This document shows positions 1 to 12,369 of a stretch of DNA of 64,000 nucleotides, in pieces (positions within the stretch are counted from its first letter, which is position 1; each line of letters begins with the position of its first letter). The DNA comes from Muraenolepis orangiensis. Its lineage: Eukaryota; Chordata; Actinopteri; Gadiformes; Muraenolepididae. The position numbers and the translations under genes were made by a program. The stretch spans positions 15,438,192 through 15,502,191 of the forward strand of contig CM051015.1 in assembly GCA_027704905.1 (NCBI GenBank). Direction: 5' to 3'. The notes beneath the pieces are model-generated. The model was not told the DNA's origin. It made no database searches and saw nothing but the letters and a program-made list of their open reading frames with translations.

Positions 1-292
1 CTTTGCCCTTCGTCATTTCACACTACTAGATACATGGTCATGCACAAAAGTTGTAGCTATTGCGGTAGTTCTTACTGTATTATTGTACAGCACATACAGG
101 AACTGTCACCGCAACGACATACACAGCAAATGTATGTAGCGCAGGATAAAGATTACACAACGACAACAACCACATAGGCAGGGTTTAAAATGCAAGGTCA
201 GTTAACCCAGCCAACAGACTCACAAGACTGATGCCGGTGGAAATAAAGTTAGACTTGTTTGTAGTGGCAGTGACCTATCTGCAGCCTAGAGA

Positions 293-345
<53 letters not shown>

Positions 346-828
346 AATTTGTTATTTAAAAAAGTATAGTATTTGTCATCGTTAAGAGGTTTTCTTTTCA
401 CTTAAGTTATCATATGTTGTAACCACTCTGAAACAACACAGTAACAAACATAATTAACCTATAATTACGTGCCATTGAGGAGCTGATCTATAATTAAAGG
501 CACACAAATATAAATATTTAAATTTTTTGATGTTGTGGCCGATATCTCATCTTGAAATCAAAGTGCTTCGTATTGAACTCATGGACACATAACTTCACTA
601 CACCCCCCCCATAGCTGCATTGAAACACAAACAGGCTCTGGCTGATTTCCCACCACAGGGACAGAGATAAAGCGTCGCTGTTGATTGGATGGCTGTTGTA
701 ATTACTGTGAGGTCACAGCTCACAGCAGAGAACACGGAGGAGCCGTGGGTGTGGAGGAAGCTAATTGGAAAATGGAGATCAAGGGACCTTTACATTCAGC
801 ACGAAGCAAGCACTTGTCACTTGTACAT
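1..828. other. Non-coding flank with one (GT)n tract
   Basis: No exon-like segment recognised. It holds a pure (GT)n microsatellite of about 25 units at 295-344 and otherwise AT-rich sequence. A short open frame at 685-876 runs into the following minisatellite and has no splice or family support. Confidence 0.6.
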
Positions 829-1590
829 GTCACGAGTACATTTTACTTGTTACTAGTACATATTACTTGTTACTAGTGCATACTACTTGTTACTAGTACA
901 TATTACTTGTTACTAGTACATATTACTTGTTACTAGTACATACAACTTGTTACTAGAACATATTGTTACTGGTACATATAACTTGTTACTAGAACATATT
1001 ATTGTTACTGGTACATATTGTTTGTAGTACATATAATTGTTACTAGTACATACTACTTGTGGCAAGTATATTTTACTTGTTACTAGTACATATTACTTGT
1101 GACAAGTATATTTTACTTGTTACTAGTACATATTACTTGTTACTAGTACATATTTATTGTTACTATTACTTGTTACTAGTATATATTACTTGTTACTAGT
1201 ACATTTTACTTATTACTAGGACATATTGTCACTAGTACAAATTATTGTTACTAGTACAAATTATTGTTACTCGTACATATTATTGTTACTAGTACATATT
1301 GTTTGTTACTAGTACATATTATTGTTACAGGTACAAATTACTTTTAACTAGTTCATATTACTTGTTGCTACCACCTGTTACTTGTTTTTAGTACATATTA
1401 CTTGTACATCTTATTGTTACTAGTACATATTACTTGGTAATAGTACATATTACTTGTTACTAGTACATATTACTTGTTACTATTACATATTACTCATTAC
1501 TTGTACATACTATTGTTACTTGTACATATTACTTGTTACTAGTACATATTACTTATTATGTGTACATATTATTGTTACTAGTATATTTCT
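829..1590. repeat. About 20-bp minisatellite, TACTTGTTACTAGTACATAT type
   Basis: Tandem array of a degenerate unit of roughly 20 bp built from TACTTGTTACTAG and TACATAT. Many units are shortened (ATTGTTACTAG) or point-mutated. About 35-40 units. Every intact unit contains the short palindrome ACTAGT. Confidence 0.9.
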
Positions 1591-2610
1591 TTGACAGTGC
1601 TGACTGCAGAGCATGAGTCCTTTGAGAACTAATCAGATCAACATGATGTTGAGGTGTTTTTGGTCCCTTTTGCTCCAGTCTGATACTGATGTTAATCAAG
1701 GTTTTGACAAGCATGTCTTTTTTTCGTGGTGCTAAGGAGGTTAGAGAAGGCCTACATCTACTGAAAAGTAAAGTCATGTTCTTATTAAACAAAGTCACTG
1801 TCGTAAAACACAAGTAAAGAAATGCTTCGAGGTAATTACTCGGGCAGAGCTAAACAAAAGAAAAATAATGGAATTTTGCCAAAGTTGTACTTGAGTGTAG
1901 ATATTTCAGTTCTTATTGTGCAAAGGTTTATTGGAGATTTTAGAGAAACTTAGAACCAGTGAGAATGAAGTTGTGGTTGGTTATTCAAATGGTGTTTGGT
2001 GGTAGTTGACTGCAATATAACCGCAACACATGCTGTACTTTATATAACAAAAAAAAACAGAAATAGAAATATACTGAAATGTGCAATAAAATCAAAGGCA
2101 TAGGAAGCATTATTAAGGTGATGTGTGTAAGGTGTGTCCTCTTTGTCTTAGCTATTCCAGCAAGCCAGACAAGAGAAGGTCAAAGTAAAAAGTATGTTGT
2201 GTTATTTTTGGGAAGCCCAGCATTATTATGAACTATATTATTGTATTCCTCTAGCTATTTATAGAACCCAATACTAATTAGTGATACCTCAGCGACAGTA
2301 TGCCTGCACGTCTATGGTCACTTGGAAATAACTTTTGTCTGAGACATAATCTTTTGCTAAAACATTTGACATTTTAGTGTGGATACTCTGCCCGTGAATC
2401 AAACCCACCACACATAACATAATGGTTCCTCTGCTTGTGAAATGGACTGAGGCTGGAAACGAACAGGTGGTTTCAACTCTTTATGGAATCCCAGTATGCA
2501 AGATGAACAGCACTGCACTGTGGTTGTGTTCGCCCGTAGGTGGATCTGTTACATGAAAACCCTAGTGGTCGAACAAACAGCCTCTGGCCGCAGAGGAGAG
2601 AAGACAGAAT
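1591..2610. other. Non-coding, no feature recognised
   Basis: AT-rich, mostly unique-looking sequence. Open frames here are short with no recognisable domain. I see no splice-flanked exon and no transposon terminus. Confidence 0.5.
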
Positions 2611-3145
2611 AGAGATAGGAGGAGGAGGATGGAGAGACAGAAGGGAGAGAAGGAGGAGGGGGAGGCAGAGGACGACAGAGAGGAGGAGGAGGAGGAGAGA
2701 GAGAGAAGTAGGAAGAGAAGGAGGAGGAGGAGGGAGAGGAGGACGGAGGAGGGAGAGGAGGACAGAGGAGGACAGAGGAGGACAGAGGAGGAGGAGGAGA
2801 GAGAGAAGGAGGGAGAGGGAGAGGAGGAGGAGGGAGAGAAGGAGGAGGGAGAGAAGTAGGAAGAGAAGGAGGAGGAGGGAGAGGAGGACGGAGGAGGACG
2901 GAGGAGGGAGAGGAGGACAGAGAGGAGGAGGAGGAGAGAGAGGAGGAGGAGGAGGAGAGAGGAGGAGGAGGAGAGAGGAGGAGGAGAGAGAGAGGAGGGA
3001 AATAATGAGGAGAGGAGGAGGGAGAGAGGAAGAGGAGGAGGAGGAGAAGGAGGAGGGAGAAGAGGAGGATAGAGAAGAGGAGAAGGAGGAGGGTAGAGGA
3101 GGAGGAGGCAGAGGAGGAGGAGGCAGAAGAGGAGGAGGAAAGTCT
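2611..3145. repeat. Purine-strand (GGA/GAG)n low-complexity tract
   Basis: About 530 bp in which the plus strand is almost pure purine, made of GGAGGA, GAGAGA and GGACAGA motifs. The long open frames on both strands (Arg/Glu-rich on plus, Ser/Leu/Pro-rich on minus) follow from the composition. A mirror-symmetric tract of this length can in principle form triplex DNA (inference). Confidence 0.9.
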
Positions 3146-3292
3146 CGGTGGGCCAGGCAGCAGATGGTGACCCTTAAGCCACACTTCTCTAGGTAACGGC
3201 GCACAAGCGACTTCAACTGCACCAGCGACAACCCCAACACCACAGCAACGACATGCACACCACGGCAACCCCAACACCAACAACACGATACT

Positions 3293-4080
3293 ATGAAACC
3301 TCATCACCATAACAACAGGACACAAAGCACATCGTCACCATCGCTCCATCACCATAACAACAGGACACAGAGCACAACGTCACCATCACTCCATCACCAT
3401 AACAACAGGACACGGAGCACAACGTCCCCATCGCTACATCACCATAACAACAGGACACGGAGCACAACATCACCATCGCTACAGCACCATAACAACAGGA
3501 CACGGAGCAAAACGTCACCATCGCTACATCACCATAACAACAGAGAACACTGAGCAAAACGTCACCATGGCTACATCACCATAACAACAGAGAACACTGA
3601 GCAAAACGTCACCATGGCTACATCACCATAACAACAGAGACACTGAGCAAAACGTCACCATCGCTCCATCACCATAACAACAGGACACGGAGCACAACGT
3701 CACCATCGCTCCATCACCATAACAACAGGACACAGAGCAAAAGGTCACCACCGCTCCATCACCATAATAACAGGACACGGAGCACAAGGTCACTATCGCT
3801 CCATCACCATAACAACAAGACACGGAGCACAATGTCACCATCGCTCCATCACCATAACAACAGAGAACACAGAGCAAAACGTCACCACTGCTCCATCACC
3901 ATAACAACAGAGAACACAGAGCAAAACGTCACCACTGCTCCATCACCATAACAACAGAGAACACAGAGCAAAACGTCACCACTGCTCCATCACCATAACA
4001 ACAGAGAACACAGAGCAAAACGTCACCACTGCTCCATCCCCATAACAACAGAGAACACCATGGCTACATCACCATAACAC
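3293..4080. repeat. 45-47-bp minisatellite (ATCACCATAACAACAG core)
   Basis: About 17 tandem units. The first block has a 45-bp period (core ATCACCATAACAACAGGACA, then GAGCACAACGTCACCATCG). Later units gain two bases (AACAGAGAACACAGAGCA), giving 47 bp. Because 45 is divisible by three, stop-free frames persist on both strands, which explains the apparent ORFs. Confidence 0.9.
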
Positions 4081-5809
4081 GGGGACCAGACCAGCATGGC
4101 ATAGATGCCTGTCAAAGCACTATAGAAAGCTAAAGTGTAATCTTGCTGTGAACAACATCACTTTTGTTTAGCAGACAAAACATATAACAGAAGCACTACA
4201 ACGAAGATAAATACCAAAGCAAACTTACTTCCTATGGTAAAAAATAATAGATGAAATAAAAGGAATACCAGGCTGTCCGGATCCTCCCACACAACATATC
4301 AGAGATGGCCCGTGGAACATTTAGGAGAATTTAAAAAGTGATCTCCCTCACACTCCTCCTCTGGATGTTTGGAGTCTGAAAATCCTAATGAAATGCACAT
4401 TGGCTATAAGATTGTCCAGCCACCCTTAGTCAGTTTGGATCTAGTCTGACTCTGGTCTTATTGGACCGTGACTGAATCACTTATACCAAACCTTTTGTTC
4501 GTGGTATTTTAAACTTGTGCTGAAATCCTCAGCACTCTAGCACTTCTGAATGGAGAATTCATTTCGCTGAATAAAAGTGATCTGCAGTGATTCTAGTCAG
4601 TGGCAGTTGAGCCAATGTGTTAGTTGAACTACATTGTAATAAGGAGAGCATCAATTAAAAGCCATTTGCAGTCAAGTTAATAAGCTACAGCGTCAGAAGA
4701 TGTGGAAGAACTTGGTGGTAGGGGGGATGTTTTGAGAGGTGAGATGTGGCTCCCCTTGTCATTTACTCCTCTGGAAAAATACAGATCTAATGATGAAGGC
4801 TGGAAAGAAACCCCGGCTCTGCTGTTGAGCTGTAAAAGATACTGCGCAGCGCATCGGCCTCAGGGACCCCTGGAGGGTTTTTTCTCTTCTCTCCTTCGTG
4901 TTTTTAAATCAAAATAAGCCAACACGTGGTCATTTAAAATATAAAACATGGCCAGCTCGGCACAGTTGCGCTTTCCAGATAAGTAAATGGGGGTGCTTAT
5001 GTACTGTAAGTATTTATTTATTAACAGAAGTTCAACCGATGGAGCGTGGCGGGAGATGAATGGTCCTCATTAGGTCCTCCTCCTGCAGCCCTCACGCTGC
5101 AGGCTGAGGGAGCGTCTTCCCCTGGTCTCTCCTATTGATCGCGTTCATTTGGACCCGCTTCTGACGGTGCGGCAAAGAGAAAATGATTCATAGCGGTTAT
5201 GAACAACGCCACGCAGCCAGCGCACGTCAAACCCGTGGGCTAAATTGGGCGATGTCTTAGTAGACTCGTTTCACATAAGGATCCCCCCCACTGCGGCGCA
5301 GCACTGCTTCAATTACAGACAAAACATTCCTGCTTTTCATTTGCTTTTCATTTCCATGGCGGGGATGTGAAAGAGGGGACGACGGCTGAGGCAATTACCA
5401 ACATAAAAGTAAATTGAAATCATAGAATTTGACTCTCAAAGGGAAAGCGCAAGGGAGATCTGTTTGGAAAAAGGCACAACATTGAATTAACTGCAGCACA
5501 ACATCTCATAGCCAAGTTCCAGGGAGGGAGGAGACGGTGTCAGCTTTTCATTTGAAAAGGACACGGGCCGGGAGTGATGAATGGAGGTGGTACACACTTT
5601 GTACGGTTATAGTGTGGGAAATGGTTGACGACAGACAGGGGGTGAGGATGAGCAGGCGGTCAGGCAGTTCTCATAAGTGGCCCATTATTTGACAACCTTA
5701 AGTGTGACGTTGTAGTTGCTCTGGGATGTGACAGCGGGAGGCTGATCAGTGGTCCTCACTGTGGTCCAGCTACAGTCCATCCCCCTGTACACTATTATAT
5801 CCACTGGCT
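4081..5809. other. Complex non-coding sequence, possible regulatory DNA
   Basis: Unique-looking, high-complexity sequence without transposon hallmarks. The part at about 5030-5600 is richer in GC and homeodomain-like AATTA/ATTGA words than its surroundings. It could hold a conserved non-coding element of the nckap5 locus, but this rests only on its texture and cannot be decided without alignment to other fishes. Confidence 0.3.
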
Positions 5810-6130
5810 CTTCGCACACCATCGGCACCACCACCTCCACTCCCACCACCTGCCCCATCTCTTCCTCCACCTCCATCACCACCACCTCCTCCTCCACAAT
5901 CAGAACCACCTCCACCTCCACCACCAACACCTCTTCCTCCACCACCTCCTACTCCTCCTCCTCCACCACCTCCTCCCCCTCAACACCACCACCTCCTCCT
6001 CCACCATCAGCACCCCCACTCCAACCAGCACCTCCACCACCACCTCCTGCTCCTCCACTATCAGCACCACCACCACCACCTCCTCCCCACCACATCTCTT
6101 CCTCCATCACCACCACCACTCACCCCGCCT
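5810..6130. repeat. (CCA/CCT)n trinucleotide low-complexity tract
   Basis: Plus strand is dominated by CCACCT, CCTCCT and CACCAC triplets. The associated open frame (5749-6321) encodes Thr/Ser then Pro runs and has no other support. Confidence 0.85.
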
Positions 6131-6439
6131 CTTTCAACACATGGCGCTTGCTGAGCACTAACAAAGCCCCAAGAGGAGCGGATGAAGTACATGCCTCCGG
6201 GGGACAATGGGATGAAGCATTCACCTCTGGCCCTGTAAGGGGGGGGGGGCTGGACAAAACTAGGACAGCGTTGGGAGTCTGGCGCTGCCGTGAACAGAAG
6301 AGAGCACAGGTCAAGCTTTGATAATGGCAGCCGCCTCTGGCCAAATGTCACTCGGATACAGCAGGGGGTTCCTTCTGGTGTAGAAGGATGCCCCTGGCCT
6401 CTTTAGTTCAGACCAGACCGGGACCACAAAGAGGACAGG

Positions 6440-6615
<176 letters not shown>

Positions 6616-7035
6616 TAGAAGCTAGACACGAGAGCAAAGATGCTGCGATTGTGTATGGATGTGCATGTGAGTGTGGCCACAGTGTGTGTGTGTGTGTGTG
6701 TGTGTGCGTGTGCGTGTGTGTGCACTTATATACACCTGATGGTCTCACTGATTAGCACTTTAATTGCACCTCATTGGTTCTCTTGGAGTGTACTCGTGCC
6801 TTCCCTGGGACATGTTGTTGGGTGTGTTAGAGTTGTGTTGTGTGTCTCCAGGACGGTGAAGTCTTAGCAGTTGCAACAGACCCAGTTGGTTTACTGAGCT
6901 GAACTAAAGCAAAGAAGCTCAGTATCTTTACCGAGATACTCAGTATATTTTTGCAGAGACCGAAAATGTTTCTGTTCCACATGTTGTTCCCTCAATTCAT
7001 TATTTTACCCCCGACTTCTAATCACCACCAAGCTT

Positions 7036-7295
7036 CTAATATAAGCTAAATCTAATACTAATCTATAATCAAATCGGTAACCCTTCCTTTTATAGTCCCC
7101 TAATAACCAGGTATTTACCTGGTAAATAGATGGTAACTACAGTATATTTTGCTTTATTACCACGGTAACAAGTAGATAAATACAGAGAAACAGAGAACAG
7201 AGAATACAGAGAAACAACGAGAAAGTATTTACCCGGTAATACATGGTAACTACAGAGAAATTACCAAGTATTTACCCAGTAAGTATTCCTATCCC
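7036..7295. repeat. Dispersed ACCTGGTAA-type repeat, copy 1
   Basis: 7036-7125 is a near-perfect reverse complement of 9113-9205, sharing the stretch from GCTAAAT through CCCTTCCTTTTA to the palindrome TTACCAGGTAAATACCTGG. The rest, to 7295, is a run of TTACC/GGTAA words (for example GTATTTACCCGGTAA) of the type seen in dispersed fish repeats. No coding capacity; probably a non-autonomous element. Confidence 0.6.
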
Positions 7296-7731
7296 AAGAA
7301 ATTAATTGATTTCTGAGGTGTAACTAGAATGTGGTTTCACTACAGATTCCTACTGCCACCGAACAATCAGGTCTTTATGGCCGGTGTCTCGTGGGGCCAT
7401 CGCTGGACATTCAGCCACTGTGGGTGACTCCTTAACTAATTAAGAGCCAGGTCAGTGAAATGTGGAGAATTCACCCCTCAGGCGTCCCCACTGCCAGGCA
7501 AACGTGGAGGGGCCTGAGTCACTCTCACCCTGCCAGACATTACCTCCCCTGTCAGCCTGCAGTCATGGGGTAGTGACAGCCTGGCAGCCGGCCTTGTTAT
7601 GGGTATCTGGCCTGAGAGTTGCCATTTGTTTGCCACACACGCACATCCTACCCCTTCCCTCGCTCCTTATGTTTTCTGGAAGCACTCGAGCCCATTACGT
7701 TCCCACATGGACCCACTTTTCCACTCACACT

Positions 7732-7769
<38 letters not shown>

Positions 7770-8089
7770 TATTGGAACAGACCACCTCACAGATCTGCAG
7801 GGCACTGACCACTGCGCTGTATGGATGCTAACATGCTAACAGAGATGGAGTGAGGGCGCTACAGGGAGGAGAGAGGACCGCGGCCAGCACCAGCATGGGG
7901 TAAGTGGTGGCCCCGGCCGGAGATGAAACCAGTGGAAGATAATCCAGTCATCATGTGGATGATGGAGGGCTCGGATGACTGATTATTATTGATGAGAGAG
8001 ATGATGAATAGCTGAGTGTGAGTGGCATCTGAGGGGAAACCCTATGAAAATATGTTGGTGATTACTGGCTGACAAACTTGAATTGACCT
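7296..8089. other. Non-coding, with one short (CA)n
   Basis: A (CA)n of about 16 units occupies 7733-7766. The remainder is unique-looking. The 125-codon frame at 7462-7839 runs through the microsatellite and has no homologue I recognise. Confidence 0.5.
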
Positions 8090-8090
8090 A

Positions 8091-9345
8091 ACCTTATAGC
8101 TACGTCACCATCTCTAACCTTATAGCTACGCATCTCTAACCTTATAGCTACGTCAGTATCTCTAACCTTATAGCTACGTCACCATCTCTAACCTTATAGC
8201 TACGCATCTCTAACCTTATAGCTACGTCAGTATCTCTAACCTTATAGCTACGTCACCATCTCTAACCTTATAGCTACGCATCTCTAACCTTATAGCTACG
8301 TCAGTATCTCTAACCTTATAGCTACGTCACCATCTCTAACCTTATAGCTACGCATCTCTAACCTTATAGCTACATCAGCATCTCTTACCTTATAGCTACG
8401 TCACCATCTCTAACCTTATAGCTACGTCACCATCTCTAACCGTATAGCTACGTCACCCTCTCTAACCTTATAGCTACGTCACCATCTCTAACCGTATAGC
8501 TACGTCACCATCTCTAACCTTATAGCTACGTCAGTATCTCTAACCTTATAGCTACGTCACCATCTCTAACCTTATAGCTACGTCACCATCTCTAACCTTA
8601 TAGCTACGTCACCATCTCTCACCTTATAGCTACGTCACCATCTCTAACCTTATAGCTACATCACCATCTCTCACCTTATAGCTACGTCAGAATATCTAAC
8701 ATTATAGCTACGTCACCATCTCTAACCTTATAGCTACATCACCATCTCTCACCTTATAGCTACGTCAGAAAATCGAACCTTATAGTTAAGTCACCATCTT
8801 TAACCTTTTAGCTACGTCAGCATCTCTAACCTTTTAGCTACGTCAGCATCTCTAACCTTTTAGCTACATCACCATTTCTAACCTTATAGCTATGTCACCA
8901 TCTCTAACTGTATAGCTACGTCACCATCTTTAACCTTATAGCTACATCACCATATCTGACCTTATAGCTGCGTCACCATCTCTTACCTTATAGCTACGTC
9001 ACCATCTCTAACCGTATAGCTACGTCACCATCTCTAACCGTATAGCTACGTCACCATCTCTAACCGTATAGCTACGTCACCATCTCTAACCTTATAGCTA
9101 CATCACCATCTATTTACCAGGTAAATACCTGGTTATTGGGGGACTGTAAAAGGAAGGGTTACCGATTAGATTATAGATTAGTATTATATTTAGCTTCTAT
9201 TGGTCTTCTTAGTGTTCTTGTCAGCATCTCTAACCTTATGGCTACGTCAGCATCTCTGACCTTATCGCTACCTCAGCATTTCTAACCTTATAGCTACGTC
9301 ACCATCTCTAACCTTGTAGCTACGTCAGCATCTCTTACTTTATAG
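8091..9345. repeat. 26-bp minisatellite with 74-bp higher-order period
   Basis: Array of ACCTTATAGCTACGTCACCA plus TCTCTA (26 bp). In 8091-8370 the units run 26 + 22 + 26: a GTCACC unit, a shortened GCATC unit, then a GTCAGT unit. This gives a 74-bp higher-order repeat present about four times. Further on only 26-bp units remain, with scattered substitutions. A roughly 105-bp unrelated segment (9113-9218) interrupts the array, which resumes to about 9345. Confidence 0.92.
9113..9218. repeat. Dispersed repeat, inverted copy 2, inside the minisatellite
   Basis: Reverse complement of 7036-7125 with only a few mismatches over about 90 bp, inserted between minisatellite units. The copy contains the perfect short palindrome TTACCAGGTAAATACCTGG. 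Confidence 0.7.
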
Positions 9346-10840
<1,495 letters not shown>

Positions 10841-11060
10841 AGTGGTTATAACCTCTGCCATCAAAGATGGACGCAGAGGTTATGTTTCCCCTGTTTGTCT
10901 CCCAAGTTATGTCCGGAATTAGACACAACTCTGTGGTTAGATTAGTTATGGGCCAAGGAACAGTTTAGATTCGATTTTGGTTTAGATCCGAATCCGGATA
11001 GCAGGGCACCTTTTGGTGTGGAGGTATGCGATCTACAGGGTGCCCTCTAGTTTGGAATTA
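10841..11060. repeat. Probable interspersed repeat relic
   Basis: Resembles a dispersed repeat common in fish genomes: an AACCTCTGCCA...GCAGAGGTTATG inverted start, a central ATCCGAATCCGGAT word, and an end of the type GGAGGTATGCGATCTACAGG...GTGCCCTCTAGTT. Recognised only by motif. No coding capacity. Confidence 0.4.
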
Positions 11061-11475
11061 GATTGCTGAGGTTTTTCTGAAACGTTCACTGTACAGAAAA
11101 TCGGCAAGGAAGCAAAAATGTTCAGCATGGCAAATAATGCCTATATACCAAGATTCAAATAATGCCTATATACCAAGATTCAAATAAGGTGTATATACCA
11201 AGGTTAAAATTTGAGTGTTCATCGGGGAAACGAGGCTGAGTGTCTAACTTTGACCGTGAAATGTATCAAACCCTATGGTGGTGGTACTTAACCTTTTTGT
11301 AGAACCATCCACCAGGAATAAAAATATGTGGGACAAATTAAAAAACGTCAGAGGCTGAGATATGAGCACTTCAAATACCTAATTACAAAAAATAGATGCT
11401 TGCTTAATGGGTTTGTAGTGAGTTATAATGTGACGTTATAATGTGACATCATTATATGTGACATTATTGCAATAA
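11061..11475. other. Non-coding with a three-copy 27-bp repeat
   Basis: AATAATGCCTATATACCAAG is repeated three times at about 11130-11205, the last copy diverged. Otherwise AT-rich with no gene recognised. Confidence 0.5.
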
Positions 11476-12043
11476 CACCAACCCTCGGTGCTGACCGAGA
11501 TGAGCTGAACAACTACAGGCCCATCTCTAACCTCTCCTTCATCTCAAAAACCCTTTAAAGCAAACCCACTTCAGCAACATCTTGACAAAAACAACCTACT
11601 GTACATGAACCCTTCCAATCTGGTTTCCGCTCAAAACACATCACCGAAACAGCCCTGGTAAAAATCACCAACAACCTACTCTGTACAGCTGACTCTGGAC
11701 TGCTCACCATCCTAATCCTTCTCGACCTCACAGCTGCCTTTGACACCATCTCCCACCCACTACTCATCAAACGCCTGGCTGACATTGGGATCACTGGTAC
11801 TGCACTTTCATGGTTTTCATCCTACCTCACAGACAGAAAACAATATGTCAGCACCCACCGGTCAAGCTGCTCCACTGTCTCACATGGTGTCCCTCAGGGG
11901 TCAGTACTGGGTCCACTCCTGTTTATTATTTACCTACTCCCCCTTGGCACCATCCTCCGTCATCACAATGTCCATTTCCACTGCTACGCCGATGATACAC
12001 AGGTCTACATTTCCAGCAAACCCTTCCAGCAAACCCTCCCCCC
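11476..12043 (+). mobile_element. L2-type LINE, reverse transcriptase portion upstream of the Gypsy insertion
   Basis: Plus-strand translation in pieces gives non-LTR reverse transcriptase motifs in order: LNNYRPISNL, LLDLTAAFDTISH, WFSSYLTDR, GVPQGSVLGP and the catalytic YADDTQ. This order and wording match vertebrate L2 LINEs. At least one frame break and a deletion after the NYRPIS motif show it is a relic, 5'-truncated at about 11476. The same reading frame resumes at 17204 on the other side of the Gypsy element, so the two halves were one ORF before insertion. Confidence 0.88.
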
Positions 12044-12369
12044 TGTTAGACCCCAACGAGACCGAGGAACCAAATGTGCCAAAGAACCCAGAAGTAGCGA
12101 GACACGGACACTCAAAGCAAAGGAAAAAATGTCTTTACTGTTATCTCCAACATCAAAAACATAAACTGGGCAGGGTTGGACAGGATACTTGGCGAGGTAG
12201 GAGCTGGAACAAGCAGTCTCTCGTGATAGTGGTTCACAATAACCAAGCGCCCGACGTCGGTCCTCGGCAGCCTAAAGAAGGGTAGATCCCAGGTGTTAAT
12301 TAGTCTCAGTAGGCCTGATTATGATGGGCAACACCTGGGATCGATTAGAGCGTGGGGGGAGGCACAACA
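12044..12369 (-). repeat. 3' LTR of the Gypsy element
   Basis: 326 bp, starting TGTTAGACCCC and ending GGCACAACA on the plus strand. No difference from 16873-17198 found in a base-by-base reading. Pol coding runs into it: the pol stop lies at 12296-12298, about 74 nt inside the LTR, so U3 doubles as coding sequence. An AGTAAA (minus strand, 12134-12139) is a possible weak polyadenylation signal; no AATAAA was seen. Confidence 0.95.

Noticed and set aside
2473..3325. Long overlapping ORFs on both strands (Arg/Glu-rich plus, Ser/Pro-rich minus)
   Set aside because: They follow the GGA-rich low-complexity tract exactly; no domain, no splice context.
3291..4022. Paired plus and minus ORFs with 15-residue repeats
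   Set aside because: A 45-bp tandem period keeps frames open on both strands; not a gene.
5749..6321. 190-codon Thr/Ser/Pro-rich ORF
   Set aside because: Encoded by (CCA/CCT)n repeat; no homology or splice signals.
8091..9345. CRISPR-like regularly spaced repeats
   Set aside because: Units are contiguous without unique spacers, in vertebrate DNA with no cas genes; a minisatellite.
11740..12285. 181-codon plus-strand ORF
   Set aside because: Out-of-frame reading of the L2 relic that runs into the Gypsy LTR; the RT motifs are in another frame.
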